This document shows positions 37,342-51,040 of a DNA stretch of 64,000 nt, one piece after another (the first letter of the stretch is position 1; each line of letters starts with the position of its first letter). The position numbers were made by a program, and so were the translations under genes. This stretch comes from Theobroma cacao. Its lineage: Eukaryota; Streptophyta; Magnoliopsida; Malvales; Malvaceae. The stretch lies in assembly GCF_000208745.1 (NCBI RefSeq), contig NC_030851.1:38324093-38388092 (forward strand), in the 5' to 3' direction. Under the pieces are notes generated by a model. That model was given only the letters and a program-made list of their open reading frames with translations, searched no databases and was not told where the DNA came from.

Positions 37342-39476
37342 GAAGGATTTTGAGACAAATGAAGAGAAGTACAAAAGTGGTTTATTATGTTTATTGAGAC
37401 TAGGGATACGCAAGTAGAGTCTGCAGAAGCCTGTAGGAAACTATGTCTGGAATTTGAAGGCACCTAATAAGCACTAGTATTAATAGGGGCCAGACTGGAA
37501 GGGGGAGTCCCTTGAAAGGACTCAAGGGAGTCATCTTTGGTACCTGGTTTTTGGATAAGAGAGAAGAATGGTAGTTGACATAGGGGGCGCTGAAGGTCCA
37601 ACGTTGATAGGTAGTTGAATTTACTTAACCGTTGGTTGGTATAGATTTTTTGCAGATTGGCAAAATCTTTTTGGGGTGTTCTTGCTCAGATTTCAATGTT
37701 TATCCTTTATGATATCACATGGCAGAAAAGTATGCACAAAATACCAAGTGAATAATCAATGCTTGATTCATCCTTAATCTAATCATAGTAAAATTAAAAT
37801 TTACAATGTATAAGAGTTAATTTTTGCTTATTTGAGTACTCCATGTGTAATTTGTTACCTCACTATTATTTTATCCACTAAAATTTACCACATAATGAAA
37901 TTCATAAAATCAGGCTTCCAATTGAGGCCAAATCAGGTGGGATTAGAGCTGACCCAGAAAGAATTGGTGTGAGATAGATTTAGTCAAAATCATTTTCCAC
38001 CATGGGAAATGTTAGGTTTGTGTAAATTATTATGAGATTGACCTTGGGTCATGCAACAGCAGTAATTAGGAAAATGCCAAATGCGAAAACAGACATCCAA
38101 ATAAGACACCATTTAATTAATGGAAATTAATTAAAATAATTGCCTAGCCGACCTTCTGATTCTCACTGGCAAAAAACATTTTATAATCTCTACTGACCCC
38201 ACTGTTTATTCAGATTTATCAATTTGTGGCTAAAACTCAAGAACCAAATGCAAGCAACAGACAGCAAAAATCATCAAGACCACCCTTCACAGAAATGGAA
38301 GTACATGCTTTTTTGGACCCATTCTCTCAATCATGAAAGTTAAGCAGCCTTGTCAACACAGCACTCTCTTTTCAATATTATTAACTCAATAATTCAAATT
38401 TAGCTATAGCTTGCAATGTGAGTCTTGAATCCCCGCAAATATTAGAACTTCAAACATTCACCTCAACATATGTTGAGTGTCCGGATAATGATTTGACATC
38501 ATTTCCAAAAACAAGACAAAAAGTTTATATATATATATAACAATAACCGATCATATTAATTGAAAGGTCATTATCAATAATAATCCCCAATTAATGGCAA
38601 AGAAAGATCGTTGTCATTTAATTTAAGTTTTGGTTAGCTTTGAGTACACTTTTCATTTTGATATAATATTTGGAAAGGTTCTTAAATTAGTTAAGAAAAT
38701 ATAAATAAATTTTTATTCTTCTATTACGTTTAATCAAGTCATTATATTTTTATTTTAAATCAACTAAGTCATTAAAATTAAAAATAAACTAATTATCATT
38801 AGTTAAATTATAGTTTGTCTTTTCTGTATCCATGTGGTGCTAACATAATAATGGCATAAAGAGTAAAAAATATTATATGTCCATCATGTTATATCAATAT
38901 GACAAATTATTATTTTTTATAACATATTAACATGTTACATTAGTGTCTCGTGTCATTGAATGCCAAATAATAATTTAAGTAACAACTATTAGCTATACAA
39001 TTTATTTAATTAAAAATAAATATATAAAAATTTAATTAAATATAATAAAAAATAAAAATATAATAAAATTTAATTAAATATTTTTAAGTATTTACCCAGC
39101 CCATCTACCATTGCACAGAGCATAGCTCGTGGGCCTTGTCATGGTCCAAGACTTTCATTACAAAAGCCGAATTGGATGTCAAACATTGGACCTCTGTCTC
39201 CACCACTTTCAATCCATAACAGAGACAAAAAAAAAAAAAAATGGGAACTTCAGTTCGTGTGAAACTAGGATTCAAAACTATCAAAACCAATTCCGAATAC
39301 GTCAAACCAAACTAATTCGTGGCAGAATCCATCCAGAACACAGTTCTACGTGAGTCCAAACTATCAGTAAGCAATCCACATCTAGCCTTCAACTTTGATC
39401 ATAATCCAACAAAATTAAGAACATTTTTCCAGTTTAATTCTCCATAAATACTCTATCCGCAAGTTAATCTTCAAAG
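37342..39476. other. Spacer and promoters between R3-MYB and LEA_2 genes
   Basis: The two genes are divergent, so both promoters lie here. No third gene is seen. A degraded MITE occupies 38660-39095. CATAAATA at 39443-39450 is only 27 bases before the LEA_2 ATG, too close to be an ordinary TATA box. Confidence 0.4.
38660..39095. mobile_element. Fold-back MITE copy C
   Basis: The left end GATATAATATTTGG, with CTTAAATTAG 11 bases later, matches copy A. Internal ATTACGTTTAATCAAGTCAT and the inverted arm ending in ATTAAATATAATAAAAAATA are shared with other copies. The right end has drifted and no matching 9-bp duplication is seen, so the right limit is approximate. Confidence 0.55.
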
Positions 39477-40067
39477 ATGGGTGCCGGCAAAACTTCGCGA
39501 AGGGGTCTCAAGATATGCTGCTGCGTTACAGCAATTTTCATAGTTATCATTGCTATTGTTCTCATTACCTTGGCATTTACGGTTTTCAAACCAAAGAACC
39601 CAGAAATCACAGTTTACCCTCAAGGCCTCGAGAACATTGCTTTCGATTTACAAGGCTTAGCGATGCTCTCGAACACAACGGCGAATGTCACGGTAGGGAT
39701 GATCATCGCGATTAACAATCGTAATTACGGGAGCTTCAAGTTCAAGAACACGACAGCGCTCGTGAACTATCGAGGGGGCGTCGTCGCCGAAATTCCAATC
39801 ATACAATCGCACGTTCCGGCGCACGGCAAGCTTAACATCACGACCAATGCCGATTTCATGGTGGACAAATTGATTTCAAACCCTTCGTTTTGGGTTGATG
39901 TAATGGCTGGTTCAGTGAACTTTACATCAGAAGCGACAGTGCGTGGTAAAGTGACCATGCTCAAGATTTTGAAGATGCATGCGTCGGTTCCTAGCAGTTG
40001 TTACATCTCCATTTTTGTCCAATCTCAAAGGATCGAGTCCATATGCATGACCAAACTCAAGCTGTAA
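39477..40067 (+). CDS. LEA_2 / NDR1-HIN1-like membrane protein, 196 aa, single exon
   Basis: A single-exon gene of the LEA14/NHL superfamily. A basic N-terminus (MGAGKTSRRGLK) with a Cys cluster is followed by one membrane helix at about 14-36, then an extracellular beta-sandwich. The sandwich starts with the family pattern NPEITVYPQGLENI and includes NVTVGMIIAINNRNYGSFKF. Several N-glycosylation sequons (NTT, NVT, NIT, NFT) agree with an apoplastic face. Such proteins anchor in the plasma membrane; some act in defence signalling or stress tolerance, but the substrate or partner is usually unknown. The length is normal and the frame is intact. It is divergently oriented from the R3-MYB. Confidence 0.88.
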   Translation: MGAGKTSRRGLKICCCVTAIFIVIIAIVLITLAFTVFKPKNPEITVYPQGLENIAFDLQGLAMLSNTTANVTVGMIIAINNRNYGSFKFKNTTALVNYRGGVVAEIPIIQSHVPAHGKLNITTNADFMVDKLISNPSFWVDVMAGSVNFTSEATVRGKVTMLKILKMHASVPSSCYISIFVQSQRIESICMTKLKL

Positions 40068-42079
40068 TTGCCTAATATGTTTCTATACTGTAATCATGTT
40101 TACTATGATTTTGCTGTTATCCATTCAATTAGTTTAGAATTGTTACTATATACTTAATTTCCAACTTAATCTCATTTACTTTCTTTCTATAGATACCCTG
40201 GGATGTTTTTATTATATAAACTAGAGTAATCGCATTATGTAGTAAGTTTGTAAAATTTTGAGATGTTTTAAAGTTTGTAAAAGTTTATAACTTAATGTTA
40301 AAAAATCATAGAAGATGGAATTAATTATAAATTAAATTTAAAGCTGTTTTCATTACTTTAAGCTCAATATCTGTATTTTGTTTGCAATGTTTGCAGTGTT
40401 TATAATTATTTGAAAAGTTAGTTAATTAACAAAGATAATCCATTTTCAAAGTAAGAAATACAATCTTATTGATTAGATTTGTTTGAATTTTTTAAAATTT
40501 TTTTTAAAGTTTGTTTAAGTAATATATATATTTTGTTTGATTAAGAGCGGATAGAAGTGGTTTGGTCTTGGGATATCAACTCAAGTCCCCTTTGACGATG
40601 TATCGTTTTTACGCCCAAACCGGTGTTTGAATGCCAATGAGAGTCTTTACACAATGCTTGAGACTCACAATGGCATTCCGGTTAAGAGACTAATAAAATT
40701 GCTTTTTTTTTAAAAAACATAATAGAAAAATATCAAAATATCATAAAGTAGACAAATACATGTTTTCCATTTAATACATAGCAAAATATCAAAAAGCACT
40801 TATAATACATACCCAATGTATATAATTCTTTTTTTTTTTTGGCATATGTATGATTTTTCACCATTAATGTGAAATCATTGGTGATTTTAGATTGTAATTC
40901 TATCACGCCTCATTTGGTATAAAATGATAGGTTTCAACTTCTAAACTTGAATATTTGGTACAGTGATTGATGCATAATTTTGTGCTTAAAAATATGTTCA
41001 GATTCTTTTTTCTTTGAAAAAGAAAAAAGAAAAGAAGATAATCTATCTATCTTTAAATGAGAAAGTTAGCCATAATTTGATGATAAATCGTATATGTATA
41101 TAAATCTCTATAGTATATATAAAAGTATGGATATTGAAAAACTTTGTCATTGAGGATAATAGATATTATTACTCATTATATTTTAAAATTATCATTTACC
41201 ATTTTAAATAATTTTTAATGATTATAAATAATATTTACAATTGTATATATTAGTATAAGACAAGAATCGAAATTCAAATTAGGAAGTAAGTACAAATGCT
41301 AAATGGGATATAAAACAAATGCTAAATGGGATATAATCTAATCTTATTTCTAAATTATCATTTTAAATTTTAATAAAATTTATCTAATTTGGAAATAAGA
41401 CTTTTAATTGCATTGAATTATTTACATTTTTTAAAAAAATCTTAATTATAATAATATTGAATAGTTTATAACTTAATATTACAAAATTTAAATTATTTAT
41501 ACTTCAAATTTTATACTTTAAAAATATTTATATTTACATATAATTATCATTTAAAAAATAAATAAAAACAAATATTCACTTGACAATAAATACTAATAAG
41601 TAATTAAATACACAAGTGTAGAACTTTTGAATAAAAAAGGATGACTTTAATTAAACAGAGTTTTAATCTACATTAAATTGCTTTCATTGGAGATTCACTT
41701 TGAAGTTAAAATTGGTGAGTGTACATTAAGTTTGAATTGATATTATAGATACCTCATGTCTAGGGTTTCTTTTAAACATCATTAACCTTTGTAGTTTTCA
41801 ATTTATTACATTTTTTAAAGGAAAATTTTTTCTATTATTTCATACATTTTGAATTCTTTTATTTTGAATTTTCAAATTGGGCTTGGAGTTCAAGTGTCTA
41901 ATTGGGCTTTGGACTTAACCGTGATTAATTAGAATAGGCCCAAGTTTTTAATTGGGCTTAGGGTAAAATATGTTAATTGCTTTTGATCTTGATGGGCTAA
42001 ATAAATCTTCATCTTACGCTAGTCGGCTAGATAGTTCAAATTGCATTAAAATATAAAAATATTAAAATATAAAAAATCA

Positions 42080-42420
42080 TCATATTTTAAAAAAATTGAA
42101 ATATATCTTTATATTTTTATTATATACAATCAGTGTCTTATACTTTAATTTATAATAAAACAACATTGTATGATTCAATTATTTAATAATAAAAATAATT
42201 ATGTCTAACAATTGAAATGAATGGGTGATAGAATGTTGTGTGTATGTATATAATATGTCAGCGTTACGTGACTTATAAAGACAAGTGACATTTTAATTAA
42301 TAATAATAAATAAACTTTATATAGAGATTTAATTAAATATAATAAAAATTAAAATTTTATTTATTTAACTTTATATTTTACTTTGTTTAATTCCTTTTTA
42401 ATCAATAATACAGGTTTAAT
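42080..42420. mobile_element. Fold-back MITE, partial or very degraded
   Basis: Holds blocks typical of the family: GTCAGCGTTACGTGACTTAT, CAAGTGACATTTTAATTAAT, AGATTTAATTAAATATAATA. Only one arm is clear and the limits are a guess. Confidence 0.3.
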
Positions 42421-44689
42421 TCCAAGCTTTAAACTGAGTTAAGACCTTTTCCTAAATTCATTTTCTCCTCCTCTCTCTTATAACTTTAAAGGGTTTAATA
42501 TATTTTTATGACTTATTAATTCTCCCTTCAAACATACACGTAGTAGGTGACAAAAGGCCATAACATACAAACAATTTGGGCTTTAATTATTATTATTATA
42601 TGATTTTAAGAGTCTTACCAAATGATTGAATGTCGACCATATCTTCCCGATCCTTGTGCTCCCCTCTCAACTCTTCCTAATTCTCCTTTATATTATATCA
42701 AGGGACGGGATTCTCTTCTAAGATTTTATTCTCTCTTATTTTAAGCCAAGTTTTTTTTTAAAAAAAATTTCTTTAAATATATAAAGGTCGTTGGTGGCCG
42801 GCAAATAAACAGAAAAACCGATCCTTATACAATGTTCTTAAGCAAAAGAAACTAGATTCCCGGGGTTAAATTTTTCTAAAATAGTATATTTGCATATAAT
42901 TTTTTATCGGAGTATTATTTTATACACTATTTGTATATGTTTTTAAACTTCGCAAAAGGTAAATAGAATACCGTCAGGTATCCTTTTAATTATCATATCA
43001 ATTTATTAATCCTTTGAAATATGCTTTAATAGAATATGTGATAACCTTTTTAAATCCGTCAATGGAATTCAAAACTCTACCAATAATGTATTTGGATAAT
43101 TTTTCTTTCTTATTAGGTAACCTATAAGAAAGCAGTAGTGTTGAACTTTACCTCTACATATAATGTTGTTTATATTTAGGAGGAAGATTTACATAAGAGG
43201 CAAATTTGATCCATAAAATCTTATCCTTTTTATATACATATATATACACTTGAATCTCACTCCTTTCTATCCTGAATTAGGACTCAAAATGTTCCAAATT
43301 GTTAGAATTTGAGTTATTTAAAAACCGATTATTACTATGTATCTAAACATTTGTTTCAATAATTAATGTATATATTCATATGAAATAAGATTTAAATTTT
43401 TTTTCTCTCAAATAATAAAGATAATGTTCATTCTGCTTAATCTAAATCATCCCCAAAGGCTAAAACCATGCATGTTAAGCATAAAAATGTTGTTAATAGA
43501 CATAGATTAAACAAAAAAGCTTTTTACAGGTCAATTCAATTACAAATTAACAGTCATTTTTAAGTAATGCTTAAAGTCCAAATGCCGATCAAGTAGAGAA
43601 TCTAATGTATAACATCTTAAAATCAACATATTTTTTCCCCAATCAAACTATCAATCATTAGCAGCCCCCTCTTTGCTTCAAATCCAATTATAGTCACGAG
43701 ACAATTCAAAAAAAAAATATTGACTCACCACCCCAATTTTTCTTTCATTGTCGTCACGAGACTTAGAAACTAAGGGGAAAGTCAATACGGTAGACGTCAA
43801 GGAATAAACTCTGATATGATGGGACGAACTAAGCTTTTTTTTTTTTGAAGATAATTAACAGGCTGCACATGGTTATCAATTAATTTGATCAATTACTTTT
43901 CTTTTGTCGGCCATGATTTTTCTAGATAAAAACAATATTCACGGCCCTTCTAAGCCCGGTAATCACGCGAACAAGTCATCAAGGATTTTGGAATTTCTCT
44001 CTTAAGGTTTTCTTTTCTTTTTCCATGGCTATTCCTAGGCGTGGTAGCTTTTTGGTTCAACGATATTCTGGTGCAAATAATTATGGGTACCATTTAAATC
44101 CAATGCCAGCCTGTGTTGAAGTCATGTCTCCACTTTGGGTAAATTGCAGTCATGATCAAATTAGACAATCATATAATCTTTAAGTCGAAAAAGAAATTTG
44201 ATTATTCTCTATATCCTTGAAATTGTGAATCTTGTTTCAAGCATGTCATAATTCTACTCGTTCACATATATAAGTTCGGATTATGAATTGTGAATCTCGT
44301 GCATCTAGTTTATTAGAAGTATATATGATTAAAAATTATTAACGTGAAAAATAATGAAAGAAAACCAGGGTTTGTGCGTACCCCGAATTCTGATTCTATG
44401 GACTTATTCTTAATAATAACTTCTAATTGACTCTATTCTTTATTTTTTAGAATCTTAAACATTAAGAATCTATTTAATTTGTAAAATGTTTGAAAGAAAG
44501 AATATTTGAATTATAAGACTAAAAAATAAATTGAAAGAGAATTTAAAAATATGATTTATCGATCTCAAATTTGAGTGATAAGAGATGAAATTTATATCCT
44601 ATTGCGTAACTTTAAATTCAATGTGTCTTCCTATTATCAATAACATAAAAAATAAATCATTTATCATTTTCGAACAAATTCCTAGAGTT

Positions 44690-44940
44690 GTCCAATGTCC
44701 ATGGATCGAGCTCTTTGCCAAAGCTTGCAAGCTCGAATAGATTTAGGTAGCATTGGGCAATAATTTCAAAGATCAATCCCAACTTATCTCGGGTTATTTA
44801 ATAAATAATAGTGTCTTATGTATAAATTACTAATATAAAAATAATTAAAATTTGCAGTCACAGGTAAGCATGGGCAAACTGTTCAGGCCCAACTTGAATC
44901 CATGCACCGAGGAGGTAAAGACCAATCTATAGATCAAACA
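44690..44940. mobile_element. Possible hAT-like repeat debris
   Basis: Starts near GAGTTGTCCAATGTCCATGG and ends near GTAAGCATGGGCAAACTG and GGCCCAACTTGAATCC, the kind of TGGGC/GGCCC repeats seen in hAT-like plant MITEs. No clear target duplication or coding sequence. Confidence 0.3.
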
Positions 44941-45137
44941 TCTCTAATTTTCTTCCAAGTATTTACTACAGAAGATGATGAATAGAAGCAAATCTACCAG
45001 CCCTTTTTCCAGTTTGTTGGCTTTGGATGAGAATCATCAAATGCCACAAAGTTCAAGTTTGGAGGGTTCGTAAGAACGGAGAGGAGAGGAGAGAGAATGA
45101 ATTTTAGAAGTTCATAACTCTCATGAGGTATAGAGAA

Positions 45138-45624
45138 GGTATAATGCTCTATTCAAGAAAATTTAAATAAATTTTTATTTTTTATTGTGTTCAATCAAGT
45201 TTTTATATTTTTATTTTGAATCAAATAAGTCATTATAATTAACAGTTAACTAATTGTCATTAATCAAAATATCATTTTATCATTTAATATTCACATGGTA
45301 ATGACATAACACTGATATAAAAGATGAAAAATACAATATGATCATATTATTATACTATATCAACATGTCATGTTATTATTTATTATGACACGTCAACGCT
45401 ACATGATATAAAATGATAAGTAACATTTTTATTAAGTCAACTATTAGTTATAAAGACATATTTAACTTAAAATAAAAATATAAAAACTTATTTGTTTTAA
45501 AATAAAAATATAAAAACTTATTTATTTCAAAATAAAAGTACAAAGACTTAATTAATACAATAAAAATATAAAGGTTTACTAAAAATTTTTTACATAATTT
45601 AAAGATTTTTTTTGATGTTATGCC
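45138..45624. mobile_element. Fold-back MITE copy D, 487 bp
   Basis: The left end GGTATAATGC and the right end, GGCATAACATC when inverted, bound two long complementary arms. The flanking 9-mers TATAGAGAA and TAAAAAGAA match at 7 of 9 positions. The interior holds TATCATTTTATCATTTAATA against an inverted ATATAAAATGATAAGTAACA. No coding capacity. Confidence 0.65.
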
Positions 45625-48384
45625 TAAAAAGAACGGTACAGCGGTGTAAATTTTCCTTCTCTTTTCTTGTTTCTTTCCTACTAAATGAGTGAAGACAGTT
45701 TTTTCTTTCACTGTTGCTTTCACTCACCTAATTTTCTTCCCTTGCCTCCTTTCAAAAACACAGAAAAAATCTTCCCTTGCCCTGTTATCAAAGACATTGT
45801 TAGTGAAAGTTACTTAATACAGTAGTAATTGAACGAGTCGGTTGGGTTCTAGTTAGGTCATTCAAGGTATTGGAGTTTTCTTTTTTGAGTAGGGTTGAAT
45901 ATGTTATTTCATTGGGTTCAAATTATATTGACTTTGAATTGTTGACTTTTTGAATAAATTCAAGTTGAATTTAAGCAGAATTTGCCATGTTTATGCTGCG
46001 TACTCTAGTATCTAATTTATCATAATAGTCAAATTTGATCACAATTATAATGTCAAAACAAGATATAATTGCGATTAAACATCTTGATTAAACATGTAAG
46101 GTATTGATATTTCATGCTTTCAATTCTAATACTAAATAGGTCTTTACTACTATTTGTATCAAATAGATTGAACGTGGTCGGTTAATTATTTATCTACAGT
46201 CTCAACTTAAAAATTAAGGTTTACCTAATTCTAAAATCGTTATAGTAATTTAAAGAAATAAATAAAATATCAATTTCCGAGAACTTGTTTCGAATCAAGT
46301 AAGCACGAACCCATCAATCCACTCCTTTGACCAAAATGAGATCTTACTTCCATTTCTTAATCCAAAATCAAACGCTACACTGGTTTGAAGGAAGAATTTG
46401 TTGTTACTCAATAAATAGCTAATAATGCCTTTACACACTCATTTATTCGAACTTCCTTCAAGAAATCTTGAATTTTTTTCTTTTGAAAGAAAAATCTTTT
46501 ATATTTTAATTATTCGAGAAAAACAAAATCTCATTACATCTTACATCAATAAATCTCTAATATCTATAGGCAGACTATTAAACTTAATTTGTTCATTGAT
46601 TCCCTAGTTTAGCTATATATTGTAAATGCCAAAACTAACAATTGGCTGTATATAAACCCCAACAGAATACTTCTAACTCATGTGGACTTGAAAAGCAGGT
46701 GCCACTCCTGCACAATTATTCTCGAAAAGAGGGTTGAGCTAATTATTAATTTTTTCTAATCATTCACAGCTATTGGATCAATGCTTAATCAGTACTCCCC
46801 AATTTATTCAACTTATTTTTTTGAGGAATTAATGAATTATTTTCTAGTTTGACATGACCCCATTCAAAATTTTTGTTTAATGGATTGAATATGAAAAGGG
46901 TTCACACGTGCTAATTAATAATAGTGGAGTAAAAGCAATGCAATATTGTAGTAGTCTTTAATCAAACAGTTTGGTTTTAGATTAGTCACTTTTTTTGGCA
47001 ATGGAGATAATAATCAGATAAAAGGATACAACGATACGACAATAAATCATAATGACCCGCTAGTACCAACATGTGGACATGTTTTGCTTCAGATGATTTT
47101 TCCTGAATTACAGGTTAAGGATGGATTCATCCTCAAAAACCAAGAAATTCCATAGGGGCCTACAGTAACAGTATGTTTGGAGGGAAAGAAAACAAAGAGG
47201 GAAACTAACAAAGGGAGAAATAGGGAAAACTATTATTTGCATAAAGTTTTTGGCACGAAGAAAACAAATTAATAATATGATAAATTGAATAAATCAGTTT
47301 AATGGAAAAATAATGATTTATGAATGAGAAATATGCAAATTGCTTGGTTAGCTTCTTTTGTATCAAACTGGATTTCAATTCTTATTTTTGGGTTATTGTT
47401 CTTATATATGGTGAATACAGTTTTTAAATTCTATAAATAAGATTAGAGGATAGTTACCCGTCTCATTAAAATTATATCTAAATTTTTTTAAAAAAAATTA
47501 ATATAATAATTCAATAGATGTATGAGAACATTCTAACCTTGTTAGTGTAGTTTTTAAATTGATTTATACAAAATATATTAATCTTATATTTTTTATGCTT
47601 CTTTGTTTCCTTTTCCTGCTAAGAACAGTGCACATGTAGAAAAGGAGGTCTTTCAGTCTATTTACAGGTGCTATTACCACGTAAGAGTTGAGTTAGACTT
47701 TTGATCTACCACTTCACAATCCAAATCACATCATTAGCGGTTGTTAACAATTTGATTGATAACCTAATCCATTTAAAGCCAATGGTTCAGAAGAATTTTC
47801 TCTTTGATTGGACACTAACTGTTTGTATTATTAAGCTAATAATCCAAACCATGCTATAGCAACAACTTTCTTTTTATCAGATTGGGTGTGGCACATCCGT
47901 AGCTATCGTATAATTCATGATGCCGACTTCAATTTTTTCATGCACGGAATATATCCATAGAGTTAAAACTGCATCTGCACTTGGAACATTGATATTTGAA
48001 TTCATTATTCATCGAGTTCTGTTTAGATTAAATATTATGAAGATGTTAATCCAATCATACAGTTTCTGGCCATGTGCAGAAAAGAAGTTCATATTATCCT
48101 TAACGCTTCAGCAGATTACAGCTCAATCTTTATCTTTTTAATGTTCAAAACAATATTTTCATTTTTTTTTGTGGGAATATGAATTGTATGTGCATGAACA
48201 TTCTTTCCAAAAAGAGTATGTAAACAAAATTTACGGGAGGAAAGATGTGTCTCTTTCTTCAGGAAAATATTTGTCTGTGCTTTTCTTCCATATCCCAATT
48301 CATGCGGGTTCTTTAGTCTTCACACTTTGTACATGTATGCTAATTTTAAGGAAAGTTGGCTAAAGTCTTCTCCAACATTGATGA

Positions 48385-48530
48385 AGTCTGAATTTTGCAT
48401 GACAAGTGATTAAACAGTAATCATATAAAATTATGGATCAAGTCAATAATTCGATTCAGAGTAAAAATTAATCATTAAGGGGTAACGCTTGCCACTCGTC
48501 ATCACCTTCAGTCTATCTCTACTCCCTAGA
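48385..48530 (+). repeat. Dispersed repeat, copy 2
   Basis: Collinear with 14430-14570: GAATTTTGCATGA, GTGATTAAACAGTAAT, TTGCCACTCGTCATCACCTT and CTACTCCCTAGAG. Family not identified. Confidence 0.4.
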
Positions 48531-50992
48531 GATATATGATAAATCACTAGGCCAATCTTTGATTTGAGAGTTTGTTCTCTCTTTCCTTTGGATAATTTAG
48601 TGAAAGATTTTGAATATAAACCGAGTTGAACACCTTTCAATTGTAAGCTTAAGCCACCTAGGGTTAGGAAAGAGAAAGATATCTTAGTGTGAGATTTCTT
48701 TTTTGACAAATGGCTACTCTGTCACTTATAATACTTGTCACGTATTTATTTTTTTCTTTTTTCATTTTGCTCAAGTTCTTCAAATTTTTAATCAAAGAAC
48801 GTGACCTATAAAGGCATTATCCAAGTTGACATATTCCTTAATTATGCCTTACAATATAGCGACAAACAAAGCTTTAAAAGTAAATAGGTCTTTCTTTATG
48901 TAACACCAACTTTTGAAATTCTTGCATTTTCTATATAAATCATTAACGCTTTTTAGAATAAAAAGAAAACAAAAAATTAAAGTACTTCAAACTAATTAAT
49001 TGCAGCAAGATAAATTCAAAGAATTACAGTTCAGGGCATAATGGGAACATCTCAATAATCTTTGAACTATAAATCATTCATTGATTTGTACGGGAAATAA
49101 AATTACAATTATCAGAAAGGAGACTTTATAAGATAATTCATCTAGAAGAATGTGATAGATTAAATCGTCAACCAGAAGAATAAATGGGGGGTGTTTTAGC
49201 TGAATGTCCTTAACAACTCTGGGTTCTCTTCTGTGCTTCACCTGCCTTTAATGCTTGTGCACATGGAGGGGTCTTCCATTGCAGCCCTTTCTGAATAATT
49301 TAAATGAATGGCCTGCAAGAGGTTGGATATTAAATAATATATTTAAACATTTGTCTTTGTTATTTTAGTTATTTATTTAATTTGCTTTGAGGGTACAAGG
49401 AACTTACATCCTTTGGGTTTTGGTTGTGAATCTGATTCTCACCGGAATAATGTACCAAATCATAGTTAAATTATTGAAACATATACATTAGAATATAGTC
49501 CACAGACTAAGCTGTATGCAATATTTATGATGGTCAGCTGGTTTCTTTAATATGTTGAAAACAGCCTCCACGTATATAATTTAATTAGGTACTTTCAAAA
49601 AGTTATCACAATGTACTCTTTCACTCCATTCATTTGTTGCAGCACTTGTTGTATAATGTCAAAATTAAACTTATTTTTTTCTCTTCATTTACTGCCTTAT
49701 ATTGAAAGGTTTGAACATCAATTTTGCCCTACATTTCTTTGCTGCCAAGTGTCCATTAATTATTTATTTTTGATGTGAATCTATTTAACCAGGAATTATT
49801 TGTTAATTTGGACTGATCTGCCTCTCCACCACCATGAGTAGATGACACAGCAAGGACTTAAGAACTATCGTTGCGTCACAAGCAGGACCAGTACCAGTTC
49901 TTTTCGGTGTGATAAACAAGTAATTGGTCATATGTTTGATTAATTATAATTACCTTTCCATTTTCAAAGTCTTTTCCTTTTGCTTTTGAAAATTGAACCC
50001 AAAAGCTTTTACTATGGGGGAACTTCCATTTATTATGAGCGTAAAGGATCTCTCCACAAAGTCGTCCCTAATTATTAAGAGAACTTATAGTTAATTTAAT
50101 TTGCATTTATTATCCGAATTGTGTCCGACTAAATATATAATTACAATATAACTCGTAAATAATCAAATGTAAATGATCATTATTGTTTTTTTATCTACTC
50201 AAACACGATATAATAAATATCGCTTGTCAACTATTAAGGGTCAAGTCTTTGTCCCCTATTGAGAATTGAAATTACATTATCCTCATTAAAGGTCAAGTCT
50301 GTTTTTTGTTAAGAACTGAAATTCAGAATGACTATTTTTTTATTTGACCAGAAAATTTAGAATGACTTGAAGAACATGCATATTTGGAGTTCCATATGCT
50401 AGTATAATTTATGAGTATCCATTTTGAATACCCTTTTTGACTTATGGTTAATGTCAGGTTGAAATATTGTGCATGATTTTTGGAGAAAATTCAGATTGAG
50501 TAGAATGACTTGCAAGTAAGCTTCCATATCATAGATCACATGCAGCAAACTAATTTAGTGCAATTTCTGCAGACGTGCTCTAGAACAATATATACATCCA
50601 GGTTTTAGGTTGGACCCAGAATTTGGAAAATTACCCATTGATCATCAAACTTTTCCACTTGTTACTTAGGTCTCTCCTTCATCTATTGCTTTAAGAAGAT
50701 TCACACTTGTTATTATCGACCCATTAAAGGAAATACTGTTGCTAACAAATGAAAATGAGATTCACATGCTTGACTGAGGAATTTTTTTTCTTACTTTCTC
50801 ATGTGAATATACAAATAAGGATCAAGACTTCATAGTAAAATATAGTGATGATGAAGAGAAAAGATAGGATGCTGCTCACACTATAATCAAACATATACAT
50901 ATTGACAGAAACTTTTTCTTTATACAATGATCTGACAGGTACTTGCTAGCTACATGGAAGAACATGAGAGAGAGGGAGTTGGTGGAAGAGGA

Positions 50993-51019
50993 AGAGAGAG
51001 AGAGAGAGAGAGAGAGAGA
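50993..51019. repeat. GA microsatellite just past the VUP1-like stop
   Basis: (GA)n of about 27 bases, beginning 22 bases beyond the stop codon at 51041, so on the gene strand it is a CT tract in the 3' untranslated region. Confidence 0.85.
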
Positions 51020-51040
51020 TTAATAATATAATGTTGAGTA

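Larger units (their letters stand above)
40068..51040. other. Long AT-rich spacer with transposon debris
   Basis: About 11 kb with no supported gene. All frames are short and low in complexity. Recognisable contents: partial MITE sequence at about 42080-42420, a full MITE at 45138-45624, possible hAT-like debris at 44690-44940, and a dispersed repeat at 48385-48530. Positions 40540-40700 are less AT-rich (TCAAGTCCCCTTTGACGATG) and end with GACTCACAATGGCATTCCGG; unrecognised. Confidence 0.4.

Noticed and set aside
37000..37353. 117-codon plus-strand frame rich in Lys and Asn
   Set aside because: It overlaps the R3-MYB exons and introns in antisense and has low complexity.
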